From positions 4,898,001 through 4,962,000 of the forward strand of contig JAGUCH010000004.1 in the NCBI GenBank assembly GCA_019096065.1: a stretch of 64,000 bases of DNA. Direction: 5' to 3'. The position numbers and the translations under genes are program-made. Source of the stretch: Paracyclopina nana. Taxonomy: Eukaryota; Arthropoda; Copepoda; Cyclopoida; Cyclopettidae. Every line of letters begins with the position of its first letter. Position 1 is the stretch's first letter. This document shows positions 34,744 to 46,500 of this stretch, in pieces. Below the pieces are notes generated by a model. That model was not told the DNA's origin. It ran no database searches and saw only the letters and a list, made by a program, of their open reading frames with translations.

Positions 34744-34986
34744 TCGTCAGAAATCTCGGCTGGATCTGATGCTTTTTCGTCAGCTATGGCGCAAACCTGA
34801 CGCCTCTTTTTAAGAAATCTGACGATGGACCTTGAGGATTTCGTTACTTTTCTTTTCAGGTTCTTGCAATAAGCTGATGTCAAAATTGAAGGGAAACTGA
34901 CGGCTGAATCACCTGGATTAGCGCTTCTTTGCTTGTTGTAACGAGAATCTCATTGATACCGATTAGAATTGGACGGAAACCTGACG
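34744..34986 (+). repeat. Left subterminal motif cluster (AACCTGACG)
   Basis: AACCTGACG occurs at 34794–34802 and 34978–34986, with close variants at 34817–34824 (ATCTGACG) and 34895–34902 (AACTGACG). Complement-oriented CGTCAG copies lie near 34,745 and 34,778. Such dense subterminal repeats are binding sites for element-encoded proteins in plant CACTA elements; here that role is inferred. Confidence 0.55.
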
Positions 34987-35215
34987 ACGATATGAATGAA
35001 AAACTGACTCTCCCAAAAATAGTCATATTTATTATTACTATTAGCTGAGACGGCTGAGCAGTACATAAGCTGCGACCGTATAATTTCCATGATTTTTCAT
35101 TGTTGTTTGATCTGGAGGAGGATAATGAACATTATGCATCTACAAGTGGATAATGATCATTACACCTCACTAGATCCTTGCGCCACCTATTTTATTTGAA
35201 TCAACGAAAAAAAGG

Positions 35216-35285
35216 AAGGAGGCAGCAAGAATCGAACCCAGGGCACCCAGCTAGCACGCCGATGCCCTACCACTGAGCCATTAAT
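35216..35285 (-). repeat. tRNA-like sequence (probable SINE head or tRNA pseudogene)
   Basis: On the minus strand, TGGCTCAGTGG (35270–35280) matches the Pol III A box and GGTTCGATTC (35229–35238) the B box, at normal tRNA spacing. A run of seven T follows within about 20 nt downstream, like a Pol III terminator. The T-arm pairs poorly and no acceptor stem is convincing, so a functional tRNA is unlikely. Confidence 0.6.
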
Positions 35286-35602
35286 TCAATTGTGAAAAAA
35301 TTGCGTAGGAGCTGGGTCAAATAGCTACTGCAGTAGCAGTAGCAGTAAGCTGGCGACTACCGACTAGCAAGCGCTGCAACAACATGGCCGAACAGGCCGG
35401 CGCGGCATAGTGGCAAGACGCAATGGCAACAGGCGCACTTTGACGGCTAGACCGCTGGGTCAGCTTTGATGAGCTCACGCTCGCTATCTGGAATAAAGCG
35501 AATCGCAAAATTTAAGGCATATATTGCAAAAATCAAGCCTAAAAACTTTCCTAAATTCAATTTTAGCCAATGCTTGAAATGTTGGGGGCCAGCTAATAGT
35601 AA

Positions 35603-35752
35603 TAGGATTATACACCTCTAGGCTGTCGGATAACACTCATTATTTTTTAGTATCTCGTGCCAATCACTCGTTCGCTCCGCTCACTCGTGATCTGTCACTT
35701 GATACTAAAAAATAATTCGTGTTATCCTCCAGCCTAGAGGTGTATAATCCTA
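35603..35752. repeat. 150-bp near-perfect palindrome (hairpin MITE-like)
   Basis: TAGGATTATACACCTCTAGG at the left is the exact complement of the right edge. Pairing continues through GGATAACAC and ATTATTTTTTAGTATC with a central CACTCGTTCGCTCCGCTCAC region. TAA on both sides could be a 3-bp target duplication as in PIF/Harbinger MITEs. It may be a separate small insertion inside the larger transposon. Confidence 0.75.
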
Positions 35753-35898
35753 TAATAGCGGCCTTTATGGCCTTCGATTGATGCATCGCAATATCACATT
35801 TGTTAATTTTCTAAAGACTATGTACATATTTTTATTTTCTTGTGCAAATGCATCTTTTCCTTCTCTTCTCTTGAGTCTTCACCATGTCCTGTTGCAAC

Positions 35899-38880
35899 CT
35901 ACTCGTCAGAAGAAGACGTGAAGTCACCAGGGGCCCTTTTGGTTGCCTTCCCTGCTGAGGTGCTTGGTTCCACCTAAAAAAAAAGATATTGATAGGTAAG
36001 ATTTCAGGTTTGTAACTCGTGAGATAATGGACTAACAGGAGGGTTAATGAGTGAAGGACGAGGGCTCTTCAACTTCTTGGCGGGTTGGAATTCATCTTCG
36101 CTGTCAGGTTCAGGCGTCCTTTTCTTCGATCCAACACTTTTCTCCTGAAATAGCAATGAAAATGTGAAATGAGTTGCAAAGCACACATTACTAGAGCTAT
36201 CATTGAACAGTTTACCTTGTCGTCGTCATCACTGTCTGTGAGGATGTCCTTTTGAAGCGACCGAACAACTGACTGCTTCTTGCTAGAAGCTGATGCTTTC
36301 CTGCTGGTCTTGGCAGCCTTGACAGGACTTTGGCTTTGACTATTGCCGAGGAACACTTCAGGCTGATAGGAGACACCCTCGGATGAGTACTCGACTAGGA
36401 GATCGTTGATGTTGTCACCAATTTCTTGGCAAACGTCGGCATACAATTCAGGAAGCTGCAAACAACAAGAGGATACATGTTTGCTCAAAAAGTTTCTCAT
36501 GATATATTACCTCGGGAACGTTGACCAGAAGGTCAAATTCGAGGTTTCTGAAATTCATGTTGAAGCAGTAAGCTGCGGCGCAGATCCTCTTCAAAACTTC
36601 CTTGATTTGTAGCTCCTCTTTGACGCACGTCTTCTTCATCTCATCGAAAATGTGATCCTTCTCCACTTGGTACAGCTTCTTGAAGTTGCCGCTGTTTTGC
36701 TGGGTCTTGGCAGTTACAAACTGGCTTCTCTCGAGAAGATAACGCACGTGTTCAGCAAAGGTGGGGATCTTCATGTTCTTTTTCAGCTGATGCTTATTCA
36801 GCTCATAGAAGTGGTAGTCCTCATCAGCAGTCGCGATAGCAGCCTCGGCGACGGTGTCACATGAGTCAACAGCCAATTGCAAGAACTTGGAACGATCGGT
36901 GCTGAATGCAGTGGTGCATGTCTGACGCATGTCTGTGATGTGACTGCGATGAACCATTGCAGCAAGGCTGAAGAGCTCTTCAATAGCTTGAACGAGGTAC
37001 TTGTCGACCATGTTATGCATTCCATCAGGAAGCGCCCTCTTGCAGAACATCAAATTTTTGGTTGAGCTATGCATACAATTATCATGAGAACCTATCATCA
37101 CTTTAAGCAATTACCACTTACTTTTCACCCTTGCCATAAATAAGATGAGCACGCGCAAGTGGCGTGAAAAAAGACATGGCGCACGTCTTGGCCAGCGTGA
37201 AGTTGATCCCCGAAAATTGCATTTTGTGCAGGTAAGGCACAAGGAAAGCACACATCTGCTCTTGCACGAAAGGAGATGAGAAGAACACGTCACAGGCTTT
37301 GCCCATATAATTGAAGGGAATCAATCGCAAAAGGATGTATCTCCCTCTGGAGCTGGTCTGGATGTGCATGGTCAATGACTTTTTGGGAGAGTTTCTCGCC
37401 ACTTGCTCAGTCACCCCGACCAGCCGGTCCTTCATTCCCTTCATGTCCCTTTTAATATCCTAATTGAAAACATATTACCTAATCATGCTCCATCATGTCT
37501 TAAATTTCAGCTGCGTGGAACTTACCAACACATTGGCGAACTTGTTATCCAACTTCTTGTCAATCTTCTTGTTCATTTCCTCAACTACCTTGTGTTTATC
37601 CTCGTTATCTTGCAAGATCACACGCTGGCTCTCGGTGACCAGATCGTGGATTCGCTCGAACAGCTCGTTAAGAGCTTTTTGCAGTTGAGGTTTGGTAACA
37701 AAGGTGCTGGGATCAGTGTTCCCGAAATCCTGCATAAATAGTATTTGATGTAACAATATGGATGTGTGAGGTTTGGATTGCAAAAACTAATCAATAAATG
37801 AATGTCATACACTCACCAGAATCATGCCTTCGCTTGCTACAAATCCTTGACCGCTAGTCACATTCATTGGGTTGAAGGAGTAGTTGAGTACATCAGATGA
37901 TGCCTCAGCAGTGGCATCACGGCTTCCCGAGGGTTTGGCGATGAACGTGTCAGATGTGGCCGACGTTACTCCTGAAGGCTCTCCTGCAGTGACATAGACA
38001 GACGAAGGGATATCATGAATTTGTGCCTCGCTGATGTCAAGGATGCCTTGATTGAGCAAGTCAAATGTCATGCTCTCCTGAGAACCTGTTGGTGTCTCAG
38101 CAACAGGAGTTTGTTCCCTTGGAGTAGTCGCTGCGGACGTGGCAGTGGTAGCCGGAGAGGAGGTGGCAGTGGAAAGGGGAGCGTCAGCGCCAGTGGCAGT
38201 GGGAGCTGAATTGGCATCTTTTTCAGCCAGCAGTCGTGCAACTTCCCGAGCTGACTGATCGGCAATTTCTTGGGCCTTCTTCAATCTTGGCCGCAGTGAC
38301 CGCTGGGTCGGTTCCGTTAGGTTGACATCAGACTGATCATCAGTGAGCGCAGTTTTTGAAGGATCAATATTTCGTCCGCTTCTCGTGCCAACCTTCCATG
38401 GACGAAAAAGGAACTCGCCGGTTTCCTTATCGCGTCGCTCGTAGATGAAGTCCTTGGACATTCGCTCAAACCATTCGTAGGTCATCTTGTTCTTGTAAAG
38501 CTCAAAGCGTTCCTCGGATCGCACATACGCCAACTCATTATTGAGCTCCTTGAGCGCGGCATCCAACCGGAATTGTTCCAGCCCTGAAATCGACGAGAAT
38601 CATAGGAATCTTATTATTAGGTCATGAGAAAATTACCTTTCTCGACTCTACAGAAGTAGTAGTACTTCCTGACTCTGCCATCGACCTTGATCGTAACAGG
38701 ATTTGACCAACGTTGGTCGCCGATCTTCTTATAGACGTTAATTTTCGGCGCCATCACCTGAGAAAATGTGTCTGGGCCGTCCACGACCATTTCGAGAGGG
38801 AAGAATTGGAAGGGCTCAGCCTCTTGTAGGCAGCAAACAATGCCGCGATCGTATTCCGTCTTGGATTTACCCTTTTCCAT
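35899..38880 (-). CDS. Orphan second gene of the transposon, 843 residues
   Basis: Eight minus-strand exons join in frame: 38880–38637, 38583–37817, 37729–37526, 37459–37122, 37066–36511, 36455–36216, 36144–36037, 35973–35899. Introns are 53–87 nt with GT–AG ends. Start is the ATG at 38880 (MEKGKSK); stop TAG at 35899. Visible parts: an N-terminal globular region, then a Ser/Thr/Ala/Pro-rich linker (exon 2). A charged coiled-coil segment spans exons 3–4 (around EEMNKKIDKKLDNK). A larger helical domain with scattered Cys and His follows in exons 4–5. The tail is basic and acidic (TDSDDDDK, KKRTPEPDSEDEF), suggesting a nuclear location. I recognise no family. It starts 405 bp from the transposase start in the opposite direction, so it is probably the element's accessory protein, by analogy with TnpA of plant CACTA elements (inference). 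Confidence 0.7.
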
Positions 38881-39285
38881 CTTCAAATAATTTGGAATCG
38901 TCTTTTCTGCTAGGAATTTTTTGACCTATGGCAATTTCGCAACTTTTTTAATTCAAATTTAATATTTTTGGCGATCATTGAAATTCTTACTGCTTTTCGT
39001 TTGGTTCTCGTCAAAACCTAACGTCAAATATGACAATCAAAAGCGGCGGTTATTCTCAGTTTCTACTCAGCGAGATGATGAAATAGCGTCAGATTTCTTA
39101 ACAATTTTCACCAATTTATGACAAGAAACGCCCGTAAATTATAACGATTACATTTTCAAGCGCAAACTGTTTTTTGAATCTCAGCTTCCATTTTCAGCAT
39201 TCGTTATTACGACGCAGTTTCAAAACGATCGCTGCAATTTCAATTTTGAATTTTGAGCAAGTTCTCTACGACAAGGAGGCGAAAA
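38881..39285. promoter_or_regulatory. Bidirectional promoter interval of the transposon
   Basis: 405 bp between the two divergent start codons. It includes AACCTAACGTC near 39,018, a relative of the subterminal AACCTGACG motif, which could allow autoregulation by an element-encoded DNA-binding protein. No TATA box is obvious. Confidence 0.45.
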
Positions 39286-42046
39286 ATGGCCGGCAAACGC
39301 AAAAAGCCGAAGACGAAAGCGTCGTTAGAAAAAATGACAAGGAATCGGACTCATCGCATGTTGAAACTCATTCAACATCAGTTGGAAAATGTTAAGGAAA
39401 CGATCGGCGAGGAAACCACACATCTTAATGAGTTATTGCGCGATCATGGCGATACGTAAGTTTAAATATCATACGCTATTGACAGTCAATGCAGCTATAA
39501 CTTTCTCCAGGCAAACTATGGATCCTGTAGTCAATTTGCGACGACAAGAGGAGGAGATTGAATCTGTCCAAGGAAAAATTACGCAGGCCATTGAGTCTCT
39601 TGCGCTTGCCTCGTCAAGTGACAGTGATGAAGTGCCAAACAAGCGCAAAGCGTCATCTTCTCCAAGCTCAGTTGCCATGTTCTCTGCCGACAGTGATGAG
39701 AACCCGGACGCACATCCAATTCATCGTCGAAGAGCTGCAGTACTCGTCCGAATTCAAAAATTGCGAAACGGCAAAACGCAAATGTCCCGTCCTGCGGAAC
39801 CAACTTATTTGGAGGCATCTACTTCATTTGGAGCGTGTTCTCGCCATGCCAGCAACGTTGACAATTTAGATGGCTACGAGTCGTCTGTGAGCGTTGTACC
39901 TGAAACAGAGGGATTTGTAATTGACGGGGAACTGCTGATTGATGGTCACCGGCCAAAAATCAAGATTGGCGACGATGAAGAGCAATCATCTGGTGACCCA
40001 AGTGAATACGACTACAACCAAGCCACAGAAAAGTCTTCATCTTCTGGCGAGGAGACGGCGATAGAAGAGGATTACGACAGCCAAGAATTGAAGCGTCAAG
40101 GAAAAGATCGTCCAGATGAGCCTGAGTCCGATACGTCTGATGGCTCAGCTGTTGTTGATCACACCTCAGAAGCTGCTGGGCATTTTGGTTTGAACTATAA
40201 GTCGTTCAAGGCGCACGCTAATAAGACGAGGAAATTGCCAAACGCTGAGAAGAATCAAGCCTTCTTTGATGTCTTCGACATGATTGCAATTAAAACGTGT
40301 GTGTCTGACGAGGCTACCAAAATGTTTTATGATCTATTCAGAGCACAGACAGAGATGAAGGATCGCAAAATGCCAAACTTCATGAAGTACAAGTTCAAGG
40401 CTGAGTCGGAGCAGCCAAAGATGACAATACATTACGAGATCTTGGACTTGGCAACTAAAGAAGTCATCAAAATTGAAGGTGCCATTAAGTACCCGCAGAA
40501 GGAATACCCTAGAAAGGATTTCATGAAGATTTCTGAGTATGGCCATGTCAACTTGTACGAGTTATGGCTATATGCCAAAAAGTGCCATCGTCACTGCCCT
40601 GGATATCATCAGTCTAGGACCCTAATCTTGTTCATGGACGGTTTGCCATTGTCTCATTCAGGCAACGAGAAGCTCAACATGGTCCAGATCGTGATTCCCC
40701 CATGCCAGACAGTCTACACGCTCGGGATGCATATCTACCGCCCACAAAGCCAGTTGGATGCCAACAAAATTATGGCCATGCTCATCAAGGAATTCCAAGA
40801 TGCTGGCCTAGTTATCGGCCGAGTCGTAGGGGATGCACCAGTACGGGCAGAATTGACTGGACTTAAGCTGCACAGTGGAACCTTCAGCTGTACTTATTGC
40901 TTTGCCGAAGGTGAAAACTTCAATCACCGACAGGTTTTTCACCCTGACTCGCGATATGCTGAAGAACGAACGGACGATTGGTTCAAGGAGACTGCGCGCA
41001 ACCTTGAGGCTGATGGAATTCAAGCGTTCGATCGGAAATCCCTTGCCGGGCTGCAAGTTGCAACCCCTCTCGCACTTCTTGATGGCTTCAGATTGCCACG
41101 AGATATAGGCTTAGAGCCCATGCACAATCTATCTGGTTGTTGCAAGCAATTGTTCAAACTTATGCTTGGATTCAATGGCAAGGCAAAGTCGCGTAAGCTG
41201 TCTGCTGTTCAAGAAGCCATTGTTGGTAGATTTGATCACCGTTGGCAAGTCATGAGCATCCCACGAGAATTTAATCGTAGAGCTCGCGGAATGAAGGACA
41301 ACTATGCTCACTACAAGTCTCAAGAGATAATGTCGATTACTGTTTGCGGCGTCTTTGCCTTTGGCGAAGCTTTCCGAGGCGACTTCTACAAAGGCTTCGT
41401 AGGCACGTGGTACACGTACTCATTCATCGTTCATGCCTCGCTCTTTGATGACGAGATGTACATGTTCATTGATGCCAAGTGCAACCTCCTTGAAATGGCC
41501 GGGATTTTCTACGACATGTTCTACGAAAACTTTGGCTTGGTCAACTGTTCATGGAACATTCACACGTTCTACCATTTGTACAAAGCTCGTCAGATCTCCC
41601 GACTGCCTCATCTCAGTTCACTGAAGTTCGAGAGTGATCTCAGCACTGTGAAAAGGAACCTTAAGCCTGGCACTCGATCAATCCCAAAGCAGGTCATCAG
41701 GAAAATGTTTCGCCGAAACAATGCTAGTCACAACTGCGACAACCGTGTGACCTTCAATTCCGTGCCGATCTCAAGATACTGTGACGACATTGTATATACA
41801 AAGGATCGAAAATTCTTCAAAGTCATTCACATCTCGGGAGAACACTATGTGGGCCACGCTTATGAAACGAAGCCATTTGAAACCCCTGAAGCGCCGCATT
41901 GCAAATGGTGGGCCATTGGTGTGTTCATCTGCCTCAAACTCGATACGAAGGAGGAGCACCTGATTGCCAAGAAAAACTGCATCGGCAAAGGGTGTCTTGA
42001 TGGGAAATACATCATTTCCATCCCATTTGACACATTTTTCACCTAA
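39286..42046 (+). CDS. Tnp2/CACTA-like transposase
   Basis: Two exons (39286–39455 and 39511–42046; 55-nt intron) encode 901 residues. The start ATG (MAGKRKKPKTK) opens a basic segment, followed by an acidic Ser/Glu/Asp-rich region to about residue 270. The core then shows LILFMDGLPLSHSG (Asp about 433) and VVGDAPVRAELTGLKLHSG (Asp about 497). Next come TFSCTYCFAEG with a CxxC (about 515) and GLEPMHNLSGC (about 591–601). This order (DG, D-x-PA, G, CxxC, MHN) matches Transposase_21/Tnp2 domains of CACTA/EnSpm elements, in which the Asp residues are part of the catalytic triad. NCSWNIHTFYHL (about 732) and a C-terminal region with KWWAIGVFICLKL follow. It lies between the terminal inverted repeats of the 8.9-kb element with no frame breaks. 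The exact clade is uncertain. Confidence 0.75.
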
Positions 42047-42374
42047 TTATGGCAAGAAAAGAAGCTGGACAAAGTATCTTATGTGATTTAAAACTCGTGA
42101 TTGCTGCCATTATCAAAAGTGATGGCACACCTTGATTATTAATAACCTGAAAGTGGTCGATGAATCGTAATTAACAAAATAATTAACAAAACTATGTTGT
42201 CACGCTATGGTCAGATAATAAAGACAATTCTTAGGTGAAACTCTTATAGATATTTTGTGCAAAAACAATTCCGATGGGTCGTCATTTATTTCATCTCTTG
42301 CATCTTCATAATGATCAATTCTGGCTAAGACTGGATACCCAGCCAACAAATCTAAAAAATTCGATGTATTAATA

Positions 42375-43255
42375 CTGTTTTTAGGCTTTTTGCAGCCAGC
42401 ATTTTTGACAGCTTGTTCACAGTTTACCTTTTAAGAGCCTCAATTTTTGTTGACGAGTTTGCTTTGGATGTTATTCTAATAGTCGTGAAATGGTAGATCA
42501 AACATTGCTTCAGCAGGCATTATATTTCGAAAACAGTCAATATATATTTTATGAAAACTTTGGTTTTCATAAATAAAACCTTTGATGATAAAAAAATGTG
42601 GTGCTTTTATGCTGTTTTTAGGCTTTTTGTAGCCGGCATTTTTGACAGCTTGTCCACAGTTTACCTTTTAAGAGCCTCAATTTTTGTTGACGAGTTTGCT
42701 GTGGATGTTATTCTACTTTTCGTGAAAATGGCGGATCAAAAGTTGCTTAAGCTGGCATTATATTTCGCAAACAGTCAATATATATTTTATGAAAACTGTG
42801 GTTTTCATAAATAAAACCTTTGATGATAAAAAAATGTGGTGCTTTTATGCTGTTTTTAGGCCTTTTGTAGCCGGCACTTTTGGCAGCTTGTCCACAGTTT
42901 ACCTTTTGTGAGCCTCAATTTTTGTTGACGAGTTTGCTGTGGATGTTATTCTACTTTTCGTGAAAATGGCGGATCAAAAGTTGCTTAAGCTGGCATTATA
43001 TTTCGCAAATAGTCAATATATTTTTTATGAAAACTGTGGTTTTCATAAATAAAACCTTAGATGATTAAAAAATGTGATGCATTTATGCTGTTTTTAGGCC
43101 TTTTGTAGCCGGCACTTTTGGCAGCTTGTCCACAGTTTACCTTTTGTGAGCCTCAATTTTTGTTGACGCATTTGATGATTTGGATGTTATTCTACTTTTC
43201 GTGAAAATGGAGGATCAAAAGTTGCTTAAGCTGGCATTATATTTCGAATACAGTC
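42375..43255 (+). repeat. 238-bp tandem repeat array, about 3.7 copies
   Basis: Units begin at about 42,375, 42,612, 42,850 and 43,088 (periods 237, 238, 238). Shared blocks include CTGTTTTTAGGC, CCACAGTTTACCTTTT and AGCCTCAATTTTTGTTGACG. The first unit is the most diverged; the last is truncated near 43,255. It sits between the transposase stop and the right terminus. Confidence 0.9.
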
Positions 43256-43581
43256 AGTGTGAGCCTATTCCATTTTGAAAGACTCGCCATGACTCTGTTT
43301 TAAGATTTGTTGCCGAAAACCTAAGATTGAAATTATAAAATTTTCTCATGAGAACCTAACGATATATCAACAAGATTTCATCATTTTTCTAGATTTTATA
43401 TGACGAAAAATTCTCGCGAGAACCTGAGGTTCATTCTGACGAAAATATTATCGTCAAAATGATCTCGCAAGATCCTAAGACACATTTTCAACCGGTTTTC
43501 GTCACTTTTCTTAAATGACGAAAACCTGACATAGTGTTCATGAGATCCAGACATAGAAAATTCCCAAAAATATTTGTGGGG
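43256..43581 (+). repeat. Right subterminal region and terminal inverted repeat
   Basis: AACCTAACG (about 43,353), AACCTGAGG (about 43,421), TCTGACGAAAA (about 43,435) and AAAACCTGACA (about 43,521) repeat the AACCTGACG theme of the left end. The perfect 16-bp terminal repeat occupies 43566–43581 and is followed by TG. Confidence 0.6.
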
Positions 43582-46500
43582 TGTGCTCGCGTCGGCAAAT
43601 ACCGCAGGTAATTTAGAATTAGAGGATGTGTCGTAGTTTGGTACACGTTGCGACATGTAGCAGCCCTTTTAAGGCCCGCGCCATTCTTGTTGTGCATAAA
43701 GTACAACCGAAGCCATACGCGCTTACTGCTGCAAAATTGGTGCAAAATTCCTGGTGCGGAAACTGCAACCTTTTTGAGGTCAACTTCAACTTGTTCAATC
43801 TTGGCTGTGAGCTGTTGTTGCCCTTAAAAACATTTGCTGCAGGAGAATCATTCTGTGGCGCAGGAGAAGCAGTAATTATTTGGCTGCAGCCATATTTTGA
43901 AAAAAGGGCTTTTTCTCCTTCTTCGTCTGAGATGAACAACAAAAGCTCTCTCTTATGGCTCCTGTCAAAACGACTGCTATCCACCCGAGGAGCATACATG
44001 ACAAGGCCAAGCAGCCATTAGTTATATATAGCTAGAGAAAAACAAGCTGACTGCCAACTCCACAACTATTTTGAGTGTGACATTGATGGAGCGGCTCAAG
44101 AGGCCAAATCATGATCAATTCTACTACGTTATCTCATTAATGGGACACATCATTATTCCCTTAAAGAGGGCTTCTCAAGAGCCCTAAATTCATTGCCCGC
44201 TCATTTGCATATATTTAAAGCTGTTTCTCTCATTCATTCCTTGCGTTATTTTGCAGCATTAGATTGATTACATTTCCTTTGCAGCAAATTGTTTGGACCT
44301 CATAATTTCATTTTTAGAAAGAATATTGGAGCTGGCACTATTTTCTTTTGAGCTGAGGTTTTTTGTTTCAGCTGTTTTTTCTCATCTCGGCAAATAATGG
44401 GCTTAAGGGCGCCATCTGGCGGTGGAAATACACAGAGGAGGAAAAAATATATCCAGATGCACTTTTTGCATCTTTATGACTCTGGCTATACGGCCCTAAA
44501 TGCGAAATGTTTGCAGCAGCATATGTACCAAACAAATACCATGGCATTGAAAAGAAACTTTGAGAGTGTCCAATGTGTGGCTTATGGCAGCTCGCATCCA
44601 AATGGTCGAACTTTTTTCAGCTCCACTAACTTCGAGCTGGGCTCTTTTTCGCCCAAATGGACAAGCTATCTATTGGACGTCATATCTTTGGCTTCATTGG
44701 CGACTGATGAAAAAAGCCTAATCAACCATTTTTTTGCCAATAATCGCGATATTTGCAGCAAGCTGTACACATGAAATATGGGGGAGATATGGTCAGCTAA
44801 ATCACAGGCTCTTGATGTGGCAGCAAAATGCCATTTTTTATTGGCATCAAACGGCTCGCTCCTGGCCATCAAATGTGTCCAATTGCCCATGACCTCGCTC
44901 ATTCCCAATTCTGGGGCCCAATAAACGGTTGTAGTATCATGTACAAGGGAAAAGGCCCTTTATCTTCCATATCAGCTTTCTCTTTCATGTAGCAATGATT
45001 TTGGGGGATTTTTGAGAGAATTAGCTTTATGCAATGCAGCATAAGGGACTTGATTTATGGGACACTTTGAACAACAAGCCGAGGCAGTTCTGCGGCGGTC
45101 AGTAGTGCGTGTATGCGAGCAGTAATCTTATTTGTGAAAAGGCCAAACCATACATAGGGGCTCGTCTTTTTTGTGCTCAGCAGCAGCATACTACACTTCA
45201 CAGCCATATTCATGAACCTTGAAGACCTACGAAGATATGGCGACCGAAAACAACTCCTAGGCATAGTATCCTTTTTTCTCTTTGTTTTTGCTCGCTCTTG
45301 GGAAAAGAAAAAAGTGTAAGCCATCCTACTATGCATATACCTATAATAATTGCCAAAGATGTGCCTTCTCTTGCAAGCCATAAAAATACATAGGAGAACA
45401 ATACACTCTTGGAATATTGTATTTTGGTGAAATATGAATACGCCACCACACTCCCTTCTTTTATGGCCAAATTATGTGGGCTGTACTTGTCCTAATAGTC
45501 TGCCATGCCTCGAATTGCAAATGAGACGATTCAAGCTGCAAACTTTCCCAGGGCGACGAACTTGGCCCACTAACGGAGCATGTATATCATGTGAAATGCC
45601 TGGACATCATATGTATAAAGTAGCATGCCATTTTCTCGGGCTGAATAATAAAGCTCGCCATTTTTTGCCCCGGGCTGTAGCTTCTGTTTTATGACAATTG
45701 CGGCTGGAATTCGGCGGACTTTTTTTTCATTACTTGCGCGTTGGAAAATGCACGTTATTGCTGTTGTAGTTGCGCTGTATGAGAATGGCATGAAATGCGC
45801 AATTCCCTCAAGCTCGATCCTCATAACTTGCTCGGTTTGGTGTAAAAGTTGCAACACAAGCTGCTGTTGTTGTTCTATTTTGCGTGCAGTTTCGCCTCAT
45901 CATGCGAAGCAATCATAAAACACTTGTGCCTTTTAATATTCACAGTCTTTCTCCTCTTTGCAGTAAATATGACCTAGTCTATGAAATCATCTGGAAAATA
46001 GGGAAAATCTCCTCAGAGTTATAAGTGTAGGCAACCTCATGAGAATCCGGAAGGAGAGGACAGAATTTTGGAGAAATATGAGAGATAGCAGCTAGCTTTC
46101 TTGTGGATATGATCTCACAGCTGGAATGCTAAAACGGGTGCCTCCATCTTCATTTCTAAGCTCTCACGCATTTTTCTCTTCTGCTACGTACTGCTGCCCT
46201 ATTTTAACTTTTTTTAAATAAGGGCCGATTCAATTACCTTACCAAGGTCTCTTTCGCCCCTTTTCTGCAGTATCCCACACATTCTATGTAGCGTACCAGT
46301 GTCTCAATTAGATTACCCATGCATCAAGTTTTTGCTGTCAACTTTTGGTCTTGAAAGGAAAAAATACAAGGGCAAGGCAAAAAGTTACGGTTCATGCACA
46401 GGCAGCTTGTAAAGCTAGGCCCAAAATGGAATTTTGGCGCTCCGGTAAAAAACGATGAGAATAGAATCTCACCTAAAAAATAACAATAGATGGTGTATAT

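Larger units (their letters stand above)
34695..43581. mobile_element. 8.9-kb CACTA/Tnp2-type DNA transposon with two divergent genes
   Basis: A perfect 16-bp inverted repeat, CCCCACAAATATTTTT at 34695–34710 and its complement at 43566–43581, encloses two divergent intron-containing genes. One encodes a Tnp2-like transposase (39286–42046) and the other an orphan protein (38880–35899). TG flanks both ends, possibly a 2-bp target duplication. Both ends carry repeated CTGACG- and AACCTGACG-like subterminal motifs, as CACTA/EnSpm elements do. Further internal pieces are a tRNA-like sequence, a 150-bp palindrome and a 238-bp tandem array. Intact frames in both genes suggest a recently active or autonomous copy. 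The outer boundary rests on one inverted repeat seen by eye. Confidence 0.72.

Noticed and set aside
44397..44774. 125-codon plus-strand open frame
   Set aside because: Isolated, no recognisable motif, no splice sites in phase, surrounded by non-coding AT-rich sequence.
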